A stretch of 64,000 nt of DNA from JABMMZ01 sp964438995 (GCA_964438995.1 CAYTMQ010000001.1:186001-250000); one strand, 5' to 3'; shown: positions 50,756 to 59,383, counted from the first letter of the stretch. Made by a program: numbers and translations. Notes: generated from the sequence alone by a model not told the origin.

Positions 50756-53700
50756 ATGACTAAAGCCAACTTTAAAGAATTGTACAATCAGTTAAACGCA
50801 GGGCAGAAGCAAGCTGTAGATGCTATTGATGGTCCGGTAATGGTAGTGGCTGGTCCTGGCACAGGTAAGACTCAAATCTTAGCTGCTAGGATTGCCAATA
50901 TAAGAGAATTAACAGATACAAATCCAAGTCAGATTTTGTGTTTGACCTACACAGAAGCTGGAGTGGTTGCAATGCGTGAAAGGCTGTTGAAGTTTATTGG
51001 TCCAGATGCTTATAGAGTAAACATTCACACCTTCCATTCTTTGTGCAATGAGATTATTCAATTTAACAGTGGTTATTTTGGATACAAGAATTTAAAAGCT
51101 GCAGATGATTTGGAGACTTATAAAATCATTAGAGAAATGATAGATGAGATTCCAGCAAATAGCAAGTTAAAGCGCGTTAAAGGCGAAGTGTATTATGATG
51201 CAGATAATTTCAAGTTTTTATTTGATGTTATTAAGAAAGAGCATTTAAATATTGAATCGATGAAGTTGCATGCAGACGCCTATTTGATAAACAAAGAACT
51301 AGAGGAAGCATTTGTTTACAAAAGAGCGTCAGGAAAATTCAAAAAAGGAGACAGAAAAGAGAAGGAATACAAAGATGAAGTATTAAAAATAGAACGGTTC
51401 AAAGAGGCATTAGATCAGTTCGAAGTGTTCAATAGAAAAATGGAAGAGCGTCGACTGTACGATTTTTCTGATATGATACTTTGGGTGTTAAAAGCCTTTA
51501 AAGAAGACAAAGATTTCCTTCTCGATTTTCAAGAAAAGTATTTGTATTTTCTTGTCGATGAATTTCAAGATACAAATGGTGCCCAATTAGAATTGGTGCA
51601 ATATTTAACAGAGTATTGGGAGAGTCCAAATTTATTTGTGGTGGGTGATGAAGACCAGTCTATATACCGTTTTCAAGGAGCCAACATTCACAACATTCAC
51701 AATTTTGAGAAATCTTTTGCTTCTAATTTAAAGACGACAGTTTTAACTGAAAATTACCGTTCATCACAACCGATTTTAGATGCTTCAGGGGCTTTAATTA
51801 AGCAGAATATCGATAGATTATCACATATCAATAAAGAACTTGTTGCAAAGCATTTAGAGTACAGTAGAGTAACAGAGGAACCTAAAATTTACAACTATTT
51901 TAATCCGATACACGAGACTGTTGCGGTGGGGAAAGCGATTCGAGAACTACATGAACAGGGCGTTGCATATAATGAAATTGCGGTTTTATATGTAAAACAC
52001 AAACATGTCGACGACCTTATAAAGTATTTCGATATTTATGATGTACCTTATAACTCGAAGAAAAAAGTCAATATTTTAAAAGAACTTTTGATCAAAAAGT
52101 TCATGACAATTTTAAAGTATATCAATGCTGAAAGACTCAAACCTTATTCAGGAGAAGCTTATATTTTTGAAATTTTAAATTACGATTTTTACGATATTCA
52201 TCCATTGGATTTAGCCAAAATAAGTGCTGAAATCAAGAACAAAAAGTGGAGGGATTATTTGAGTGATAAAATTGGCGGTCAACAGGATTTGTTTTCTAGT
52301 CAATCTGGCCATGGCTCTAAAGTTGAGATTAAAAGATTGTCTGCAGATTTAGAGTTTTGGATAAAAGAATCAGTCAATGTAACGGTCCCTCAATTGATAG
52401 AATTTTTGATTGCAAAAGGTGGCATTCTTTCTTATGTAATGAAGGCTGATGACAAACGTTGGCAGATGCAGATGTTGCGTACCTTCTTTGATTTTGTAAA
52501 AGATGAAGCAGCAAAGAATCCGGATATGACTCTTCAAGATTTTATTGAGGTTGTAGATACTTATAACACCTTTGAATTGTCAATAGATGCCACACAGGTA
52601 TTACATGTACCAGATAGTGTTAATTTGATGACTTTACATGGCAGTAAGGGATTAGAGTTTGAGCATGTATTTATCATCAGGTGTATCGATAGTGAGTGGA
52701 TGAAAAAAACCGGAGGAAGTCGAGATTTTGGATTGAGTAAATACATGAACAACGCCAAAGAAGAAATAGAAATTGAGGAGATGAGAAGATTGATGTATGT
52801 TGGTATGACAAGGGCAAAAAGGGGATTGTATTTAACTTTTTATAGGAATGATTTGAAAGGTAAAGAAGTAAGTAAATTACAGTTTATAGCAGAATTGGAA
52901 TCTTTGACAGGCCTGCGTGAATCCAGTCCAGAAATTGATGAAAAGGACATATTAGAATTTGAGCAATTGTATTATAGATTTGATAGTGTTCCGGATTTCG
53001 AATTGTTAGACCATGATTATTTGGATGTATTGCTCGAAAACTACACACTGTCTGCTACGCATTTGAACAGTTATTTAAAATGTCCAATTAGTTTTTATTT
53101 TAGTCATGTCCTTAAAGTGCCAAGTGCTAAAAGTGAGAGTGCGTCATTTGGAACAGCGATTCATAAAGCCATGGAAGAATTATTTAGAAAATATACAGAT
53201 ACAAAAGTTTTGCCGAGTGTAGATGAGTATATAGGATTTTTTAATACTGAGATGAGAAGCAATAGGGATAGTTTTACGAAGCAAAGTTTAAAAAGGTATC
53301 AAGACCATGGCAAGGATATTCTAGAGAAATACTATAACCACTATAAAGACGAGTGGCTAAAAGAGGAAGTGTATGTGGTAGAAAAGAATATGACGCATAT
53401 AGAAATAGGAGGTATTCCAGTTAAAGGTAAATTGGATAAAATACTTTTCAATGGTAATGAAGCCTATGTTATCGATTTTAAAACTGGAGACTATGAGAAA
53501 GCGCTCAAGAAATGCAAGGAACCTGGAAGTACTACAAAAATTGGTAGTTACGAAGATGAATACGGTGGTGATTATTGGAGACAGATGGTGTTTTACCATT
53601 TATTGATTGCCAATTACACCGAGAAAAAATGGGAAATGTTACGAGGTGAAATGGATTTTGTAGAACCTGATAAGCATGGGAAGTTTCACAAAGCGGAGTT

Positions 53701-53905
53701 CTTTATCAAACCAGAAGATGCTGAAATAGTAAAAAATCAAATTAAGGATACGTATTTAAGAATTAAAGCACATGATTTTGAAGAAGGTTGCGGTGATGAG
53801 TATTGTCACTGGTGCAATTTTGTTAAATACTATTTGAAAAAAGAGACCCATATCACTGATAACTTGCCTGGTAGCAAAGTTGATGAAGAAGAGGGAATGT
53901 TGTAA
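50756..53905 (+). CDS. UvrD/PcrA-like DNA helicase fused to a RecB-type nuclease domain
   Basis: A 1049-residue enzyme. Superfamily 1A helicase motifs in order: AGPGTGKTQILAARI (Walker A), FHSLCNEI, VDEFQDTNGAQ (Walker B), GDEDQSIYRFQGA, LTENYRSSQ, LHGSKGLEFEHVFI and YVGMTRAKRGLYLTF. The last 300 residues are a PD-(D/E)xK nuclease (FGTAIHKAMEEL, KGKLDKI, VIDFKTGD). Four cysteines frame it: one in LNSYLKCPISF and three in GCGDEYCHWCNF, which fits a 4Fe-4S 'iron staple' as in AddB, with slightly different spacing. It is a single-gene enzyme for end processing or repair. A -7-like TAATATTG lies at 50744-50751. Confidence 0.92.
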   Translation: MTKANFKELYNQLNAGQKQAVDAIDGPVMVVAGPGTGKTQILAARIANIRELTDTNPSQILCLTYTEAGVVAMRERLLKFIGPDAYRVNIHTFHSLCNEIIQFNSGYFGYKNLKAADDLETYKIIREMIDEIPANSKLKRVKGEVYYDADNFKFLFDVIKKEHLNIESMKLHADAYLINKELEEAFVYKRASGKFKKGDRKEKEYKDEVLKIERFKEALDQFEVFNRKMEERRLYDFSDMILWVLKAFKEDKDFLLDFQEKYLYFLVDEFQDTNGAQLELVQYLTEYWESPNLFVVGDEDQSIYRFQGANIHNIHNFEKSFASNLKTTVLTENYRSSQPILDASGALIKQNIDRLSHINKELVAKHLEYSRVTEEPKIYNYFNPIHETVAVGKAIRELHEQGVAYNEIAVLYVKHKHVDDLIKYFDIYDVPYNSKKKVNILKELLIKKFMTILKYINAERLKPYSGEAYIFEILNYDFYDIHPLDLAKISAEIKNKKWRDYLSDKIGGQQDLFSSQSGHGSKVEIKRLSADLEFWIKESVNVTVPQLIEFLIAKGGILSYVMKADDKRWQMQMLRTFFDFVKDEAAKNPDMTLQDFIEVVDTYNTFELSIDATQVLHVPDSVNLMTLHGSKGLEFEHVFIIRCIDSEWMKKTGGSRDFGLSKYMNNAKEEIEIEEMRRLMYVGMTRAKRGLYLTFYRNDLKGKEVSKLQFIAELESLTGLRESSPEIDEKDILEFEQLYYRFDSVPDFELLDHDYLDVLLENYTLSATHLNSYLKCPISFYFSHVLKVPSAKSESASFGTAIHKAMEELFRKYTDTKVLPSVDEYIGFFNTEMRSNRDSFTKQSLKRYQDHGKDILEKYYNHYKDEWLKEEVYVVEKNMTHIEIGGIPVKGKLDKILFNGNEAYVIDFKTGDYEKALKKCKEPGSTTKIGSYEDEYGGDYWRQMVFYHLLIANYTEKKWEMLRGEMDFVEPDKHGKFHKAEFFIKPEDAEIVKNQIKDTYLRIKAHDFEEGCGDEYCHWCNFVKYYLKKETHITDNLPGSKVDEEEGML

Positions 53906-53910
53906 ATTTG
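53880..53910 (+). promoter_or_regulatory. promoter overlapping the helicase stop codon
   Basis: TTG (53880-53882), 20 bases, TAAATTTG (53903-53910). The TAA of the box is the stop codon of the helicase gene. It lies 6 bases before the ATG at 53917. Confidence 0.55.
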
Positions 53911-53916
53911 CAGATT

Positions 53917-54312
53917 ATGATGACAGAAGAGATGCTTAAAAGCTATTTAAACACTTTGAGGTTAGACTTAAACTTCTTTAAAGATTCTATTAAAGAGGTG
54001 AGCAGCGACATCATAGCTGAGGGATATAGCAAGTATCCTGTCTTTATAGCGCATCAAGCTGAAGTAAAGCTGGGCGAAGTGATTCTCGACCGAGAGGAAT
54101 TGGATACCAATTTTACGATACAGGCAACAACTTTAGAAGAATTGGTCGAAAAGCAAGTAATTTTACCAAAAAATGTAGAGAAATTTAAATCAGCTTATAA
54201 AGACCCTGAGCAACAATGTTGCATTTTTCTGGTAACAGAACATGGCGCTCAATTTGTTTTTGTGCCCTTCGAAATAAAACAAGACAATCAATCGGAGGCA
54301 GAAAAAGCATAA
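53917..54312 (+). CDS. conserved Bacteroidota protein of unknown function
   Basis: A 131-residue soluble protein. ATG 53917 is preferred (MMTEEMLKSYLNTLRLDLNFF); the in-frame TTG at 53908 is part of the promoter box. Conserved-looking stretches are FIAHQAEVKLGEVILDREEL, FTIQATTLEELVEK and CCIFLVTEHGAQFVFVPF. I recall a family of this length and pattern across Bacteroidota but no function. Its stop overlaps the next start as TAATG, so translation of the glycosyltransferase is coupled. Confidence 0.72.
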   Translation: MMTEEMLKSYLNTLRLDLNFFKDSIKEVSSDIIAEGYSKYPVFIAHQAEVKLGEVILDREELDTNFTIQATTLEELVEKQVILPKNVEKFKSAYKDPEQQCCIFLVTEHGAQFVFVPFEIKQDNQSEAEKA

Positions 54313-55334
54313 TGGGTATAAAGGTATCAATAGTCATATTAAATTTTAATACCAGAGGTTTTTTAGAGCGCTTTCTACCTTCTGTAATTGCAACACAATA
54401 CGATAATTTTGAAATAGTAGTGGCAGACAATGCTTCTACCGATGATTCTGTTGAATTCTTACAAAAGCATTATCCCAGTATTCGATTGATTCAATTGGAT
54501 AAGAACTATGGTTTTACAGGTGGTTACAATAGAGCATTAAAAGAAATAGACACAGATTATTATGTGTTGTTAAATAGCGATGTTGAAGTTGATAAAAACT
54601 GGCTGCAACCCATGGTTGATTTGGTTAAAACTAATAGCAATATAGTTGCTGTTCAACCGAAATTAATAGCCGAGCACAACCGTACTCAATTTGAATATGC
54701 TGGCGCTTCTGGTGGGTATATTGACCGATACGGTTTTCCATTTTGCAGAGGTAGAATATTTGAGAGTCTTGAATCCGACAATGGTCAATACAATAACAAT
54801 ACAAAAGTATTTTGGGCAAGCGGAGCGGCATTGTTTATTAAAGCGGATGTTTACCATTCTGTTGGAGGCTTAGATGAAGACTTCTTTGCTCACATGGAAG
54901 AGATTGATTTGTGTTGGCGTTTACAAAATCATGGACACGAAATTTGGGTGAGTCCGGCAAGCATTATTTACCATGTAGGGGGAGGAACCTTGCAAAAATC
55001 CAATCCTAGAAAGACATATTACAATTTTAGAAATGGGTTGATTTTATTGTTAAAAAATCTTCCAAAGGGCAAAGTGTTTTGGGTAATTTGTTTCAGGTTG
55101 TTGTTGGATCATGTGGCAGCTTATAGATTTTTATTTCAGGGTAAAACTGGCGATTTTAAAGCCATAGCTGCGGCTCACAGACATTTTATTTTAAAGTTAA
55201 GCTATTGGAAATCTAAGCGTGTTGTTGTGAATGGCAACCAGGCATATTATTCTAATGAAGTATTGAAAGGTAGTATCGTATGGAAACATTTTATTGGAAA
55301 ATGTCGTACATTTACTGAACTCTTTTCAAAGTAA
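54312..55334 (+). CDS. GT2-family glycosyltransferase
   Basis: A 341-residue cytoplasmic or membrane-associated enzyme of the rhamnosyltransferase-like GT2 type. It begins KVSIVILNFNTRGFLERFLPSV, with the nucleotide site VVADNASTDDSVEFL, the metal site VLLNSDVEVDKNWL, the acceptor block FFAHMEEIDLCWRL and a C-terminal helical extension. I use ATG 54312 (TAATG overlap); the frame extends further upstream to 54216 without support. The sugar and acceptor are unknown. The stop is followed at once by the sirtuin start, so all three genes are one unit. Confidence 0.9.
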   Translation: MGIKVSIVILNFNTRGFLERFLPSVIATQYDNFEIVVADNASTDDSVEFLQKHYPSIRLIQLDKNYGFTGGYNRALKEIDTDYYVLLNSDVEVDKNWLQPMVDLVKTNSNIVAVQPKLIAEHNRTQFEYAGASGGYIDRYGFPFCRGRIFESLESDNGQYNNNTKVFWASGAALFIKADVYHSVGGLDEDFFAHMEEIDLCWRLQNHGHEIWVSPASIIYHVGGGTLQKSNPRKTYYNFRNGLILLLKNLPKGKVFWVICFRLLLDHVAAYRFLFQGKTGDFKAIAAAHRHFILKLSYWKSKRVVVNGNQAYYSNEVLKGSIVWKHFIGKCRTFTELFSK

Positions 55335-56018
55335 ATGCAAACAGTAGTAGTTTTAAGTGGCGCTGGAATGAGTGCCGAAAGTGGTATCAAAACCTTTAGA
55401 GATGCTGATGGTTTGTGGGAAGGTCATGATGTAATGTCTGTCGCCAGTCCTGAAGGTTGGAGAAAAGACCCAAAGCTTGTAACAGAATTTTACAATCAGC
55501 GCAGAGTGCAACTAGCCTCAGTTTATCCGAATGCTGGACATATAGCATTAAAGCATCTTGAAGAAAAGTTCAATACCATAATTATAACACAAAATGTAGA
55601 TGATTTGCACGAAAGAGCGGGTAGTAAAATGATATTGCATCTTCATGGTGAATTAACAAAGATGCGCAGTACTGTTTATGAAAGTGATGTATATGAAGTA
55701 GGTTATGATGCGAAACCTTATGGAACAAAATGTCCTAAAGGGACTTTGTTAAGACCACATATAGTATGGTTTGGAGAAGCTGTTCCAATGATAGAGAAAG
55801 CTGTAGAAATTGTTTCAGAGGCCGATTACTTGATTGTAGTTGGAACATCATTAGAAGTATATCCGGCTGCTGGATTGATACATTACACCAAAGCAACATG
55901 TCAAACATTTTTAATTGATCCGAACCGTCATACAGACATGAAGATGCCGCGATTGAGGGTCATTCAAAGCACGGCAGCCAAGGCATTGCCGCAATTGGTT
56001 AATGAGCTTTTGAAGTAG
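55335..56018 (+). CDS. cobB: NAD-dependent protein deacylase, sirtuin (class III-like), zinc ribbon reduced
   Basis: A 227-residue sirtuin that removes acyl groups from lysines using NAD. GAGMSAESGI and FRDADGLWEG lie at the start, QNVDDLHERAG and the catalytic His104 in LHGEL follow, then GTSLEVYPAAGL. Tyr53 and Arg56 in FYNQRR are the residues that select succinyl/malonyl lysine in SIRT5/CobB. The small zinc module is missing: between His104 and LRPHIVWFGEA only one Cys (TKCPKG) is found instead of four. Zinc loss is familiar in Bacteroidota sirtuins. It starts right behind the GT2 stop. Confidence 0.92.
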   Translation: MQTVVVLSGAGMSAESGIKTFRDADGLWEGHDVMSVASPEGWRKDPKLVTEFYNQRRVQLASVYPNAGHIALKHLEEKFNTIIITQNVDDLHERAGSKMILHLHGELTKMRSTVYESDVYEVGYDAKPYGTKCPKGTLLRPHIVWFGEAVPMIEKAVEIVSEADYLIVVGTSLEVYPAAGLIHYTKATCQTFLIDPNRHTDMKMPRLRVIQSTAAKALPQLVNELLK

Positions 56019-56312
56019 AGAAAAGTCAAATGGGAGCTAAGCGAACATCCCGCACCGTTTGAGGTATCGAACAAGGGTTGTGGGAAGTCACAAAAGAGAA
56101 ACAGTCAGTATCATTTAGAAATAGTTCAAACTGTACTTAGGGCATTTCCCGAGTAAAGGAATTTGTTGGCTAACGCCTGGCAAATACAAGTAAGGCACTT
56201 GAATGAATTTATTCGGGCAGCCGAGCTACAGCAATATCAGCAAACAATGATGGCTGCATCACCTGTGGCAGCGACTAACTGGATTCAATTTAAGAGATTC
56301 CTTCGTCGCTGA
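56019..56312 (+). pseudogene. possible decayed coding stretch after cobB
   Basis: From 56019 the frame of cobB stays open up to a TAA at 56154-56156 and then again up to TGA 56310-56312, so 97 of 98 codons are sense after the cobB stop. The readout looks protein-like (KWELSEHPAPFEVSNKG, HLEIVQTVLRAFPE, stop, NEFIRAAELQQYQQ, VAATNWIQFKRFLRR). The stretch seems richer in G+C than its surroundings. It has no good start codon at its beginning. I cannot name a family. It may be the tail of a lost or transferred gene, or chance. Confidence 0.3.
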
Positions 56313-56330
56313 CTTCAGGTTGCCCGCCGT

Positions 56331-56448
56331 CGGAGGTCGTAACATCGGAGGTCGTAACGTCGGAGGTTGGCAACCTTGTAAGGTTGAATTTTGACTTTTT
56401 CCAACCTTGTAAGGTTGAAATCTTGAAGAAATCAACCTTGTAAGGTTG
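56331..56448 (+). repeat. CGGAGGT linkers and a 31-bp-period hairpin array
   Basis: CGGAGGT occurs three times in 56331-56370, spaced by (C/T)GTAACRT, as in the 1.9-kb repeat. Then CAACCTTGTAAGGTTG, a hairpin with 7-bp arms and a GT loop, occurs three times without change at 56371, 56402 and 56433, exactly 31 bp apart, with different 15-bp spacers. The first hairpin is followed by T-rich sequence and could end cobB transcription. The rest of the gap to 56560 holds the purF promoter only. Confidence 0.8.
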
Positions 56449-56536
56449 GGACGATTGAAGGGTTGAATTTTAAGATATCTGATTTTTAGTTATAACTTAA
56501 TAGTCTGCGCTTATATTAAATATACATTAATTTGCG

Positions 56537-56544
56537 TATCTTTG
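56537..56544 (+). promoter_or_regulatory. -7 box of the purF-like gene
   Basis: TATCTTTG, an exact TAnnTTTG match, 16 bases before ATG 56561. A second, weaker box TTAATTTG lies 10 bases upstream. No -33 TTG is found at the right distance. Confidence 0.5.
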
Positions 56545-56560
56545 CGACGAATTTCAAACA

Positions 56561-58453
56561 ATGAGTGATGCCATAAAACACGAATGCGGAGTTGCATTTA
56601 TAAGGCTTCTAAAACCCCTCGAGTATTTTACTGAAAAATATGGTACGCCATTCTACGGACTAAAAAAACTGCAGCTATTAATGGCTAAGCAGATCAACCG
56701 TGGTCAGGATGGTGCAGGGATAGGAGTTATCAAATTAGACCCTCAATTTGGTCAGCGTTATCTAGCCAGAAAACGTTCAAATTCTAAAAATCCAGTTGCA
56801 GATATCTTTGAGGAAGTCAACCAAAATTTACTAGAGCTAGACCCCGACAATTTGAACAATGCACTGTATCTAAAAGAGCATTTTCCATACGCCGGCGAGT
56901 TGCTATTAGGTCACTTAAGATATGGTACACACGGAGGAAACAGTTTAGAAAATTTACATCCATTCCTGCGTCAAAACAACTGGATGTGTCGAAACTTGGT
57001 GTTAGCAGGTAACTACAATTTAACAAACGTAGATGAGCTATTTACTCAGCTAATTGAATTGGGTCAGCAACCTAAAGAAATTAGTGATAACGTGACCATG
57101 CTAGAAAAAATTGGTCACTTTTTGGATGAAGAAAACGAGAGACTTTTCAAGCAGTTCAAAAAAGAAGGGTATTCAAATTTTGAAATCACACAAAAAATCA
57201 AAGAACATCTCAATGTTGAAAGTATTCTAAAAAATGCTTTCAAACGCACTGATGGTGGTTATAATATGGTAGGTATGATTGGTCATGGTGCTTCTTTCGT
57301 AATGAGAGATCCAAATGGTATCAGACCTTCATTTTGGTATGCCAACGACGAATTGTTGGTAGTTGCTAGTGAGCGTCCAGCAATAGCAACGGCATTCAAT
57401 GTGTCTTATCACCAAATCAAAGAAGTTACACCAGGTTGTGCATTGATCATTCAAAAAGATGGTTCTTATGCAGAAACAAGAATTCTTGAGCAAAAAGAAA
57501 ACAAAGCTTGTTCATTTGAAAGAATTTATTTCTCAAGAGGCAATGATGCTGACATTTATGCAGAGAGAAAAACTTTGGGCAAATTATTAGCGCCTAAAGT
57601 ATTAGATGCTCTAAATTATGATATAGAAAATGCAGTATTCGCTTATATCCCAAATACTGCCGCTACTTCATTTTATGGCATGATAGATGGTATCAACGAC
57701 TGGCTGAAAATAAGACGTTCTGAAGTCTTGATGAAAGAGAAAGATACCTTGACAGAAGAGCGAATACAAGAGATATTAACGTATAGAATCAGAAGAGAAA
57801 AGATATTGGTGAAAGACGCTAAAATGCGCACATTTATTACCAATGACAATGACAGAGAAGACATCGTTGGTCATGCCTATGACGTTACTTATGGTGTAAT
57901 CAGACCTAATCAAGATACCTTGGTTATTATCGATGATTCTATCGTTAGAGGAACAACATTGAAGACCAGTATTCTCAAAATACTTGGTAGATTGAAACCA
58001 AAGAAAATCATAGTAGTTTCAAGTGCTCCACAGATATTGTTTCCAGATTGTTACGGTATTGACATGAGCAGGTTGAAAGACTTTGTGGCATTTAGAGCAT
58101 TGTTGGCTTTATTGAAAGATAGAGGCTTAGAGCACAAATTACAAGAAACTTATCAATTGTGTTTGGCTGAGATGCAAAAGCCAGTTGAAGACATGAAGAA
58201 CCAAGTGATAGAGCTATATAAAAACTTCACACAAAAAGAAATTTCTGATAAGGTTGCAGAGATTGTAACACCAGAAAATTTTGAGCCTGAAGTGGAGATT
58301 ATTTTCCAAACAGTAGACGATTTACATGTAGCATGTCCAAACCATACTGGGGACTGGTATTTTACAGGTGATTTTCCAACTCCAGGAGGTGTTAAAATAA
58401 CCAATAGAGCTTTCATTTACTTCATGGAAGGCAACAACGCAAGAGCTTATTAA
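56561..58453 (+). CDS. amidophosphoribosyltransferase-like protein (long PurF type)
   Basis: A 630-residue enzyme joining an N-terminal class II glutamine amidotransferase domain with a phosphoribosyltransferase domain. Cys9 in HECGVAF is the expected nucleophile after a short propeptide; NRGQDGAGIGV, GHLRYGTHG and NYNLTN follow. The PRPP site is VIIDDSIVRGTTLKTSIL. PurF makes phosphoribosylamine, the first step of purine synthesis. Usual PurF is about 470-510 residues; this one has an insertion (about 375-430) and a C-terminal extension, a form I recall from Bacteroidota. Whether it is the main PurF cannot be decided here. It precedes a second glutamine-using enzyme. Confidence 0.85.
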   Translation: MSDAIKHECGVAFIRLLKPLEYFTEKYGTPFYGLKKLQLLMAKQINRGQDGAGIGVIKLDPQFGQRYLARKRSNSKNPVADIFEEVNQNLLELDPDNLNNALYLKEHFPYAGELLLGHLRYGTHGGNSLENLHPFLRQNNWMCRNLVLAGNYNLTNVDELFTQLIELGQQPKEISDNVTMLEKIGHFLDEENERLFKQFKKEGYSNFEITQKIKEHLNVESILKNAFKRTDGGYNMVGMIGHGASFVMRDPNGIRPSFWYANDELLVVASERPAIATAFNVSYHQIKEVTPGCALIIQKDGSYAETRILEQKENKACSFERIYFSRGNDADIYAERKTLGKLLAPKVLDALNYDIENAVFAYIPNTAATSFYGMIDGINDWLKIRRSEVLMKEKDTLTEERIQEILTYRIRREKILVKDAKMRTFITNDNDREDIVGHAYDVTYGVIRPNQDTLVIIDDSIVRGTTLKTSILKILGRLKPKKIIVVSSAPQILFPDCYGIDMSRLKDFVAFRALLALLKDRGLEHKLQETYQLCLAEMQKPVEDMKNQVIELYKNFTQKEISDKVAEIVTPENFEPEVEIIFQTVDDLHVACPNHTGDWYFTGDFPTPGGVKITNRAFIYFMEGNNARAY

Positions 58454-58467
58454 TTTCACATGAAGCA

Positions 58468-59040
58468 ATGTTATTGCTGATTGACAATTACGATTCTTTT
58501 ACTTACAATCTTAGAGATTATTTTCTTAGGTTGGGAGAAGAGGTGCTGGTTTTAAAAAACGATGAGATACACCCATCGAATATTTCTACATTTCGATTTG
58601 ACAAAGTGGTGATATCACCAGGACCAAATACGCCACATGCTTCAGGAAATTTAATGGAAGTGTTGCCAATGTTGATAGACAAATTCCCATTTTTAGGCAT
58701 ATGTTTAGGTCACCAGGCAATTGGAGAATATTTTGGTGCAAAATTGCACTTAGCTAAACGACCTATGCATGGCAAAGTATCAAATATTTCTACTGATGAG
58801 TCGGGCATCTACGAAGGAATTCCCAATCCATTCAACGTTTGCCGTTACCACAGTTTGGTTTTAGATATTAAGGGTATCAAAGAATTAGAATCTACGGCAC
58901 AATCAATAGAAGGAGAGTGTATGAGTTTTAAACACGTCAATTTGCCGATTACGGGCATCCAATACCATCCAGAAGCCATACTGACAGATTACGGATTAGA
59001 ACTCCTCTCAAACTGGCTAAAATCCATCAAACAAGCTTAG
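58468..59040 (+). CDS. pabA: anthranilate/aminodeoxychorismate synthase glutamine amidotransferase subunit
   Basis: A 190-residue class I amidotransferase: LLLIDNYDSFTYNLRDYF at the start, nucleophile Cys in GICLGHQAIGEYFG, and the His-Glu pair in IQYHPEAILTDYG. It provides ammonia to a chorismate-using partner (PabB for folate or TrpE for tryptophan). No partner gene is in the window, so PabA and TrpG cannot be told apart; an isolated gene not next to trpE favours PabA. It lies 15 bases after the purF-like gene and overlaps the opposite gene by 14 bases. Confidence 0.85.
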   Translation: MLLLIDNYDSFTYNLRDYFLRLGEEVLVLKNDEIHPSNISTFRFDKVVISPGPNTPHASGNLMEVLPMLIDKFPFLGICLGHQAIGEYFGAKLHLAKRPMHGKVSNISTDESGIYEGIPNPFNVCRYHSLVLDIKGIKELESTAQSIEGECMSFKHVNLPITGIQYHPEAILTDYGLELLSNWLKSIKQA

Positions 59041-59383
59041 GTATATACAATTCGCAAGAACCATCTTCTGCAATGGTGTAAGATACATCATAGCAGAATT
59101 GGTAAAATGTATTTTCCTTCAGCTCAAACTTTGTGACATAATTGAAATCAAATCCTTTAAGTTCTAATGATTTTGCAGGTAATTTAAGTCGGCCGTAAGA
59201 AGGAGAAATGTCTTTTATTATCTTTCGATTTTTTTTCAAGATACAATTTACCCTTTTCATATTGTTGCTTCTTAAGCTATTTTGTCTGTTGTGATAGGTG
59301 TTACGGCAGCCGTCATCACAAAACTTTTTGTCGCTTCTGCCATTGATTTCTCTATGACATTCTACACATGTTTTGTATTTCAT
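59027..59383 (-). CDS. small zinc-ribbon protein conserved in Bacteroidota
   Basis: A 118-residue protein with an N-terminal zinc ribbon (CVEC, then KKFCDDGCRNTYHNRQN), a basic middle (KRVNCILKKNRKIIKDISP) and a beta-rich C-terminal part (FYQFCYDVSYTIAEDGSCELYIP). I recall close relatives through the phylum with no assigned function. The zinc ribbon and the basic segment suggest nucleic acid contact. Its 3' end overlaps pabA by 14 bases in convergent orientation. Confidence 0.75.
   Translation of the reverse strand: MKYKTCVECHREINGRSDKKFCDDGCRNTYHNRQNSLRSNNMKRVNCILKKNRKIIKDISPSYGRLKLPAKSLELKGFDFNYVTKFELKENTFYQFCYDVSYTIAEDGSCELYIPKLV

Noticed and set aside
54216..54311. N-terminal extension of the GT2 protein
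   Set aside because: It is out of frame within the preceding conserved gene; the TAATG overlap gives the normal GT2 start.
56371..56448. CRISPR-like repeat-spacer array
   Set aside because: Repeats are 16 bp and spacers 15 bp, far below CRISPR sizes, only three copies exist and no cas gene is near.
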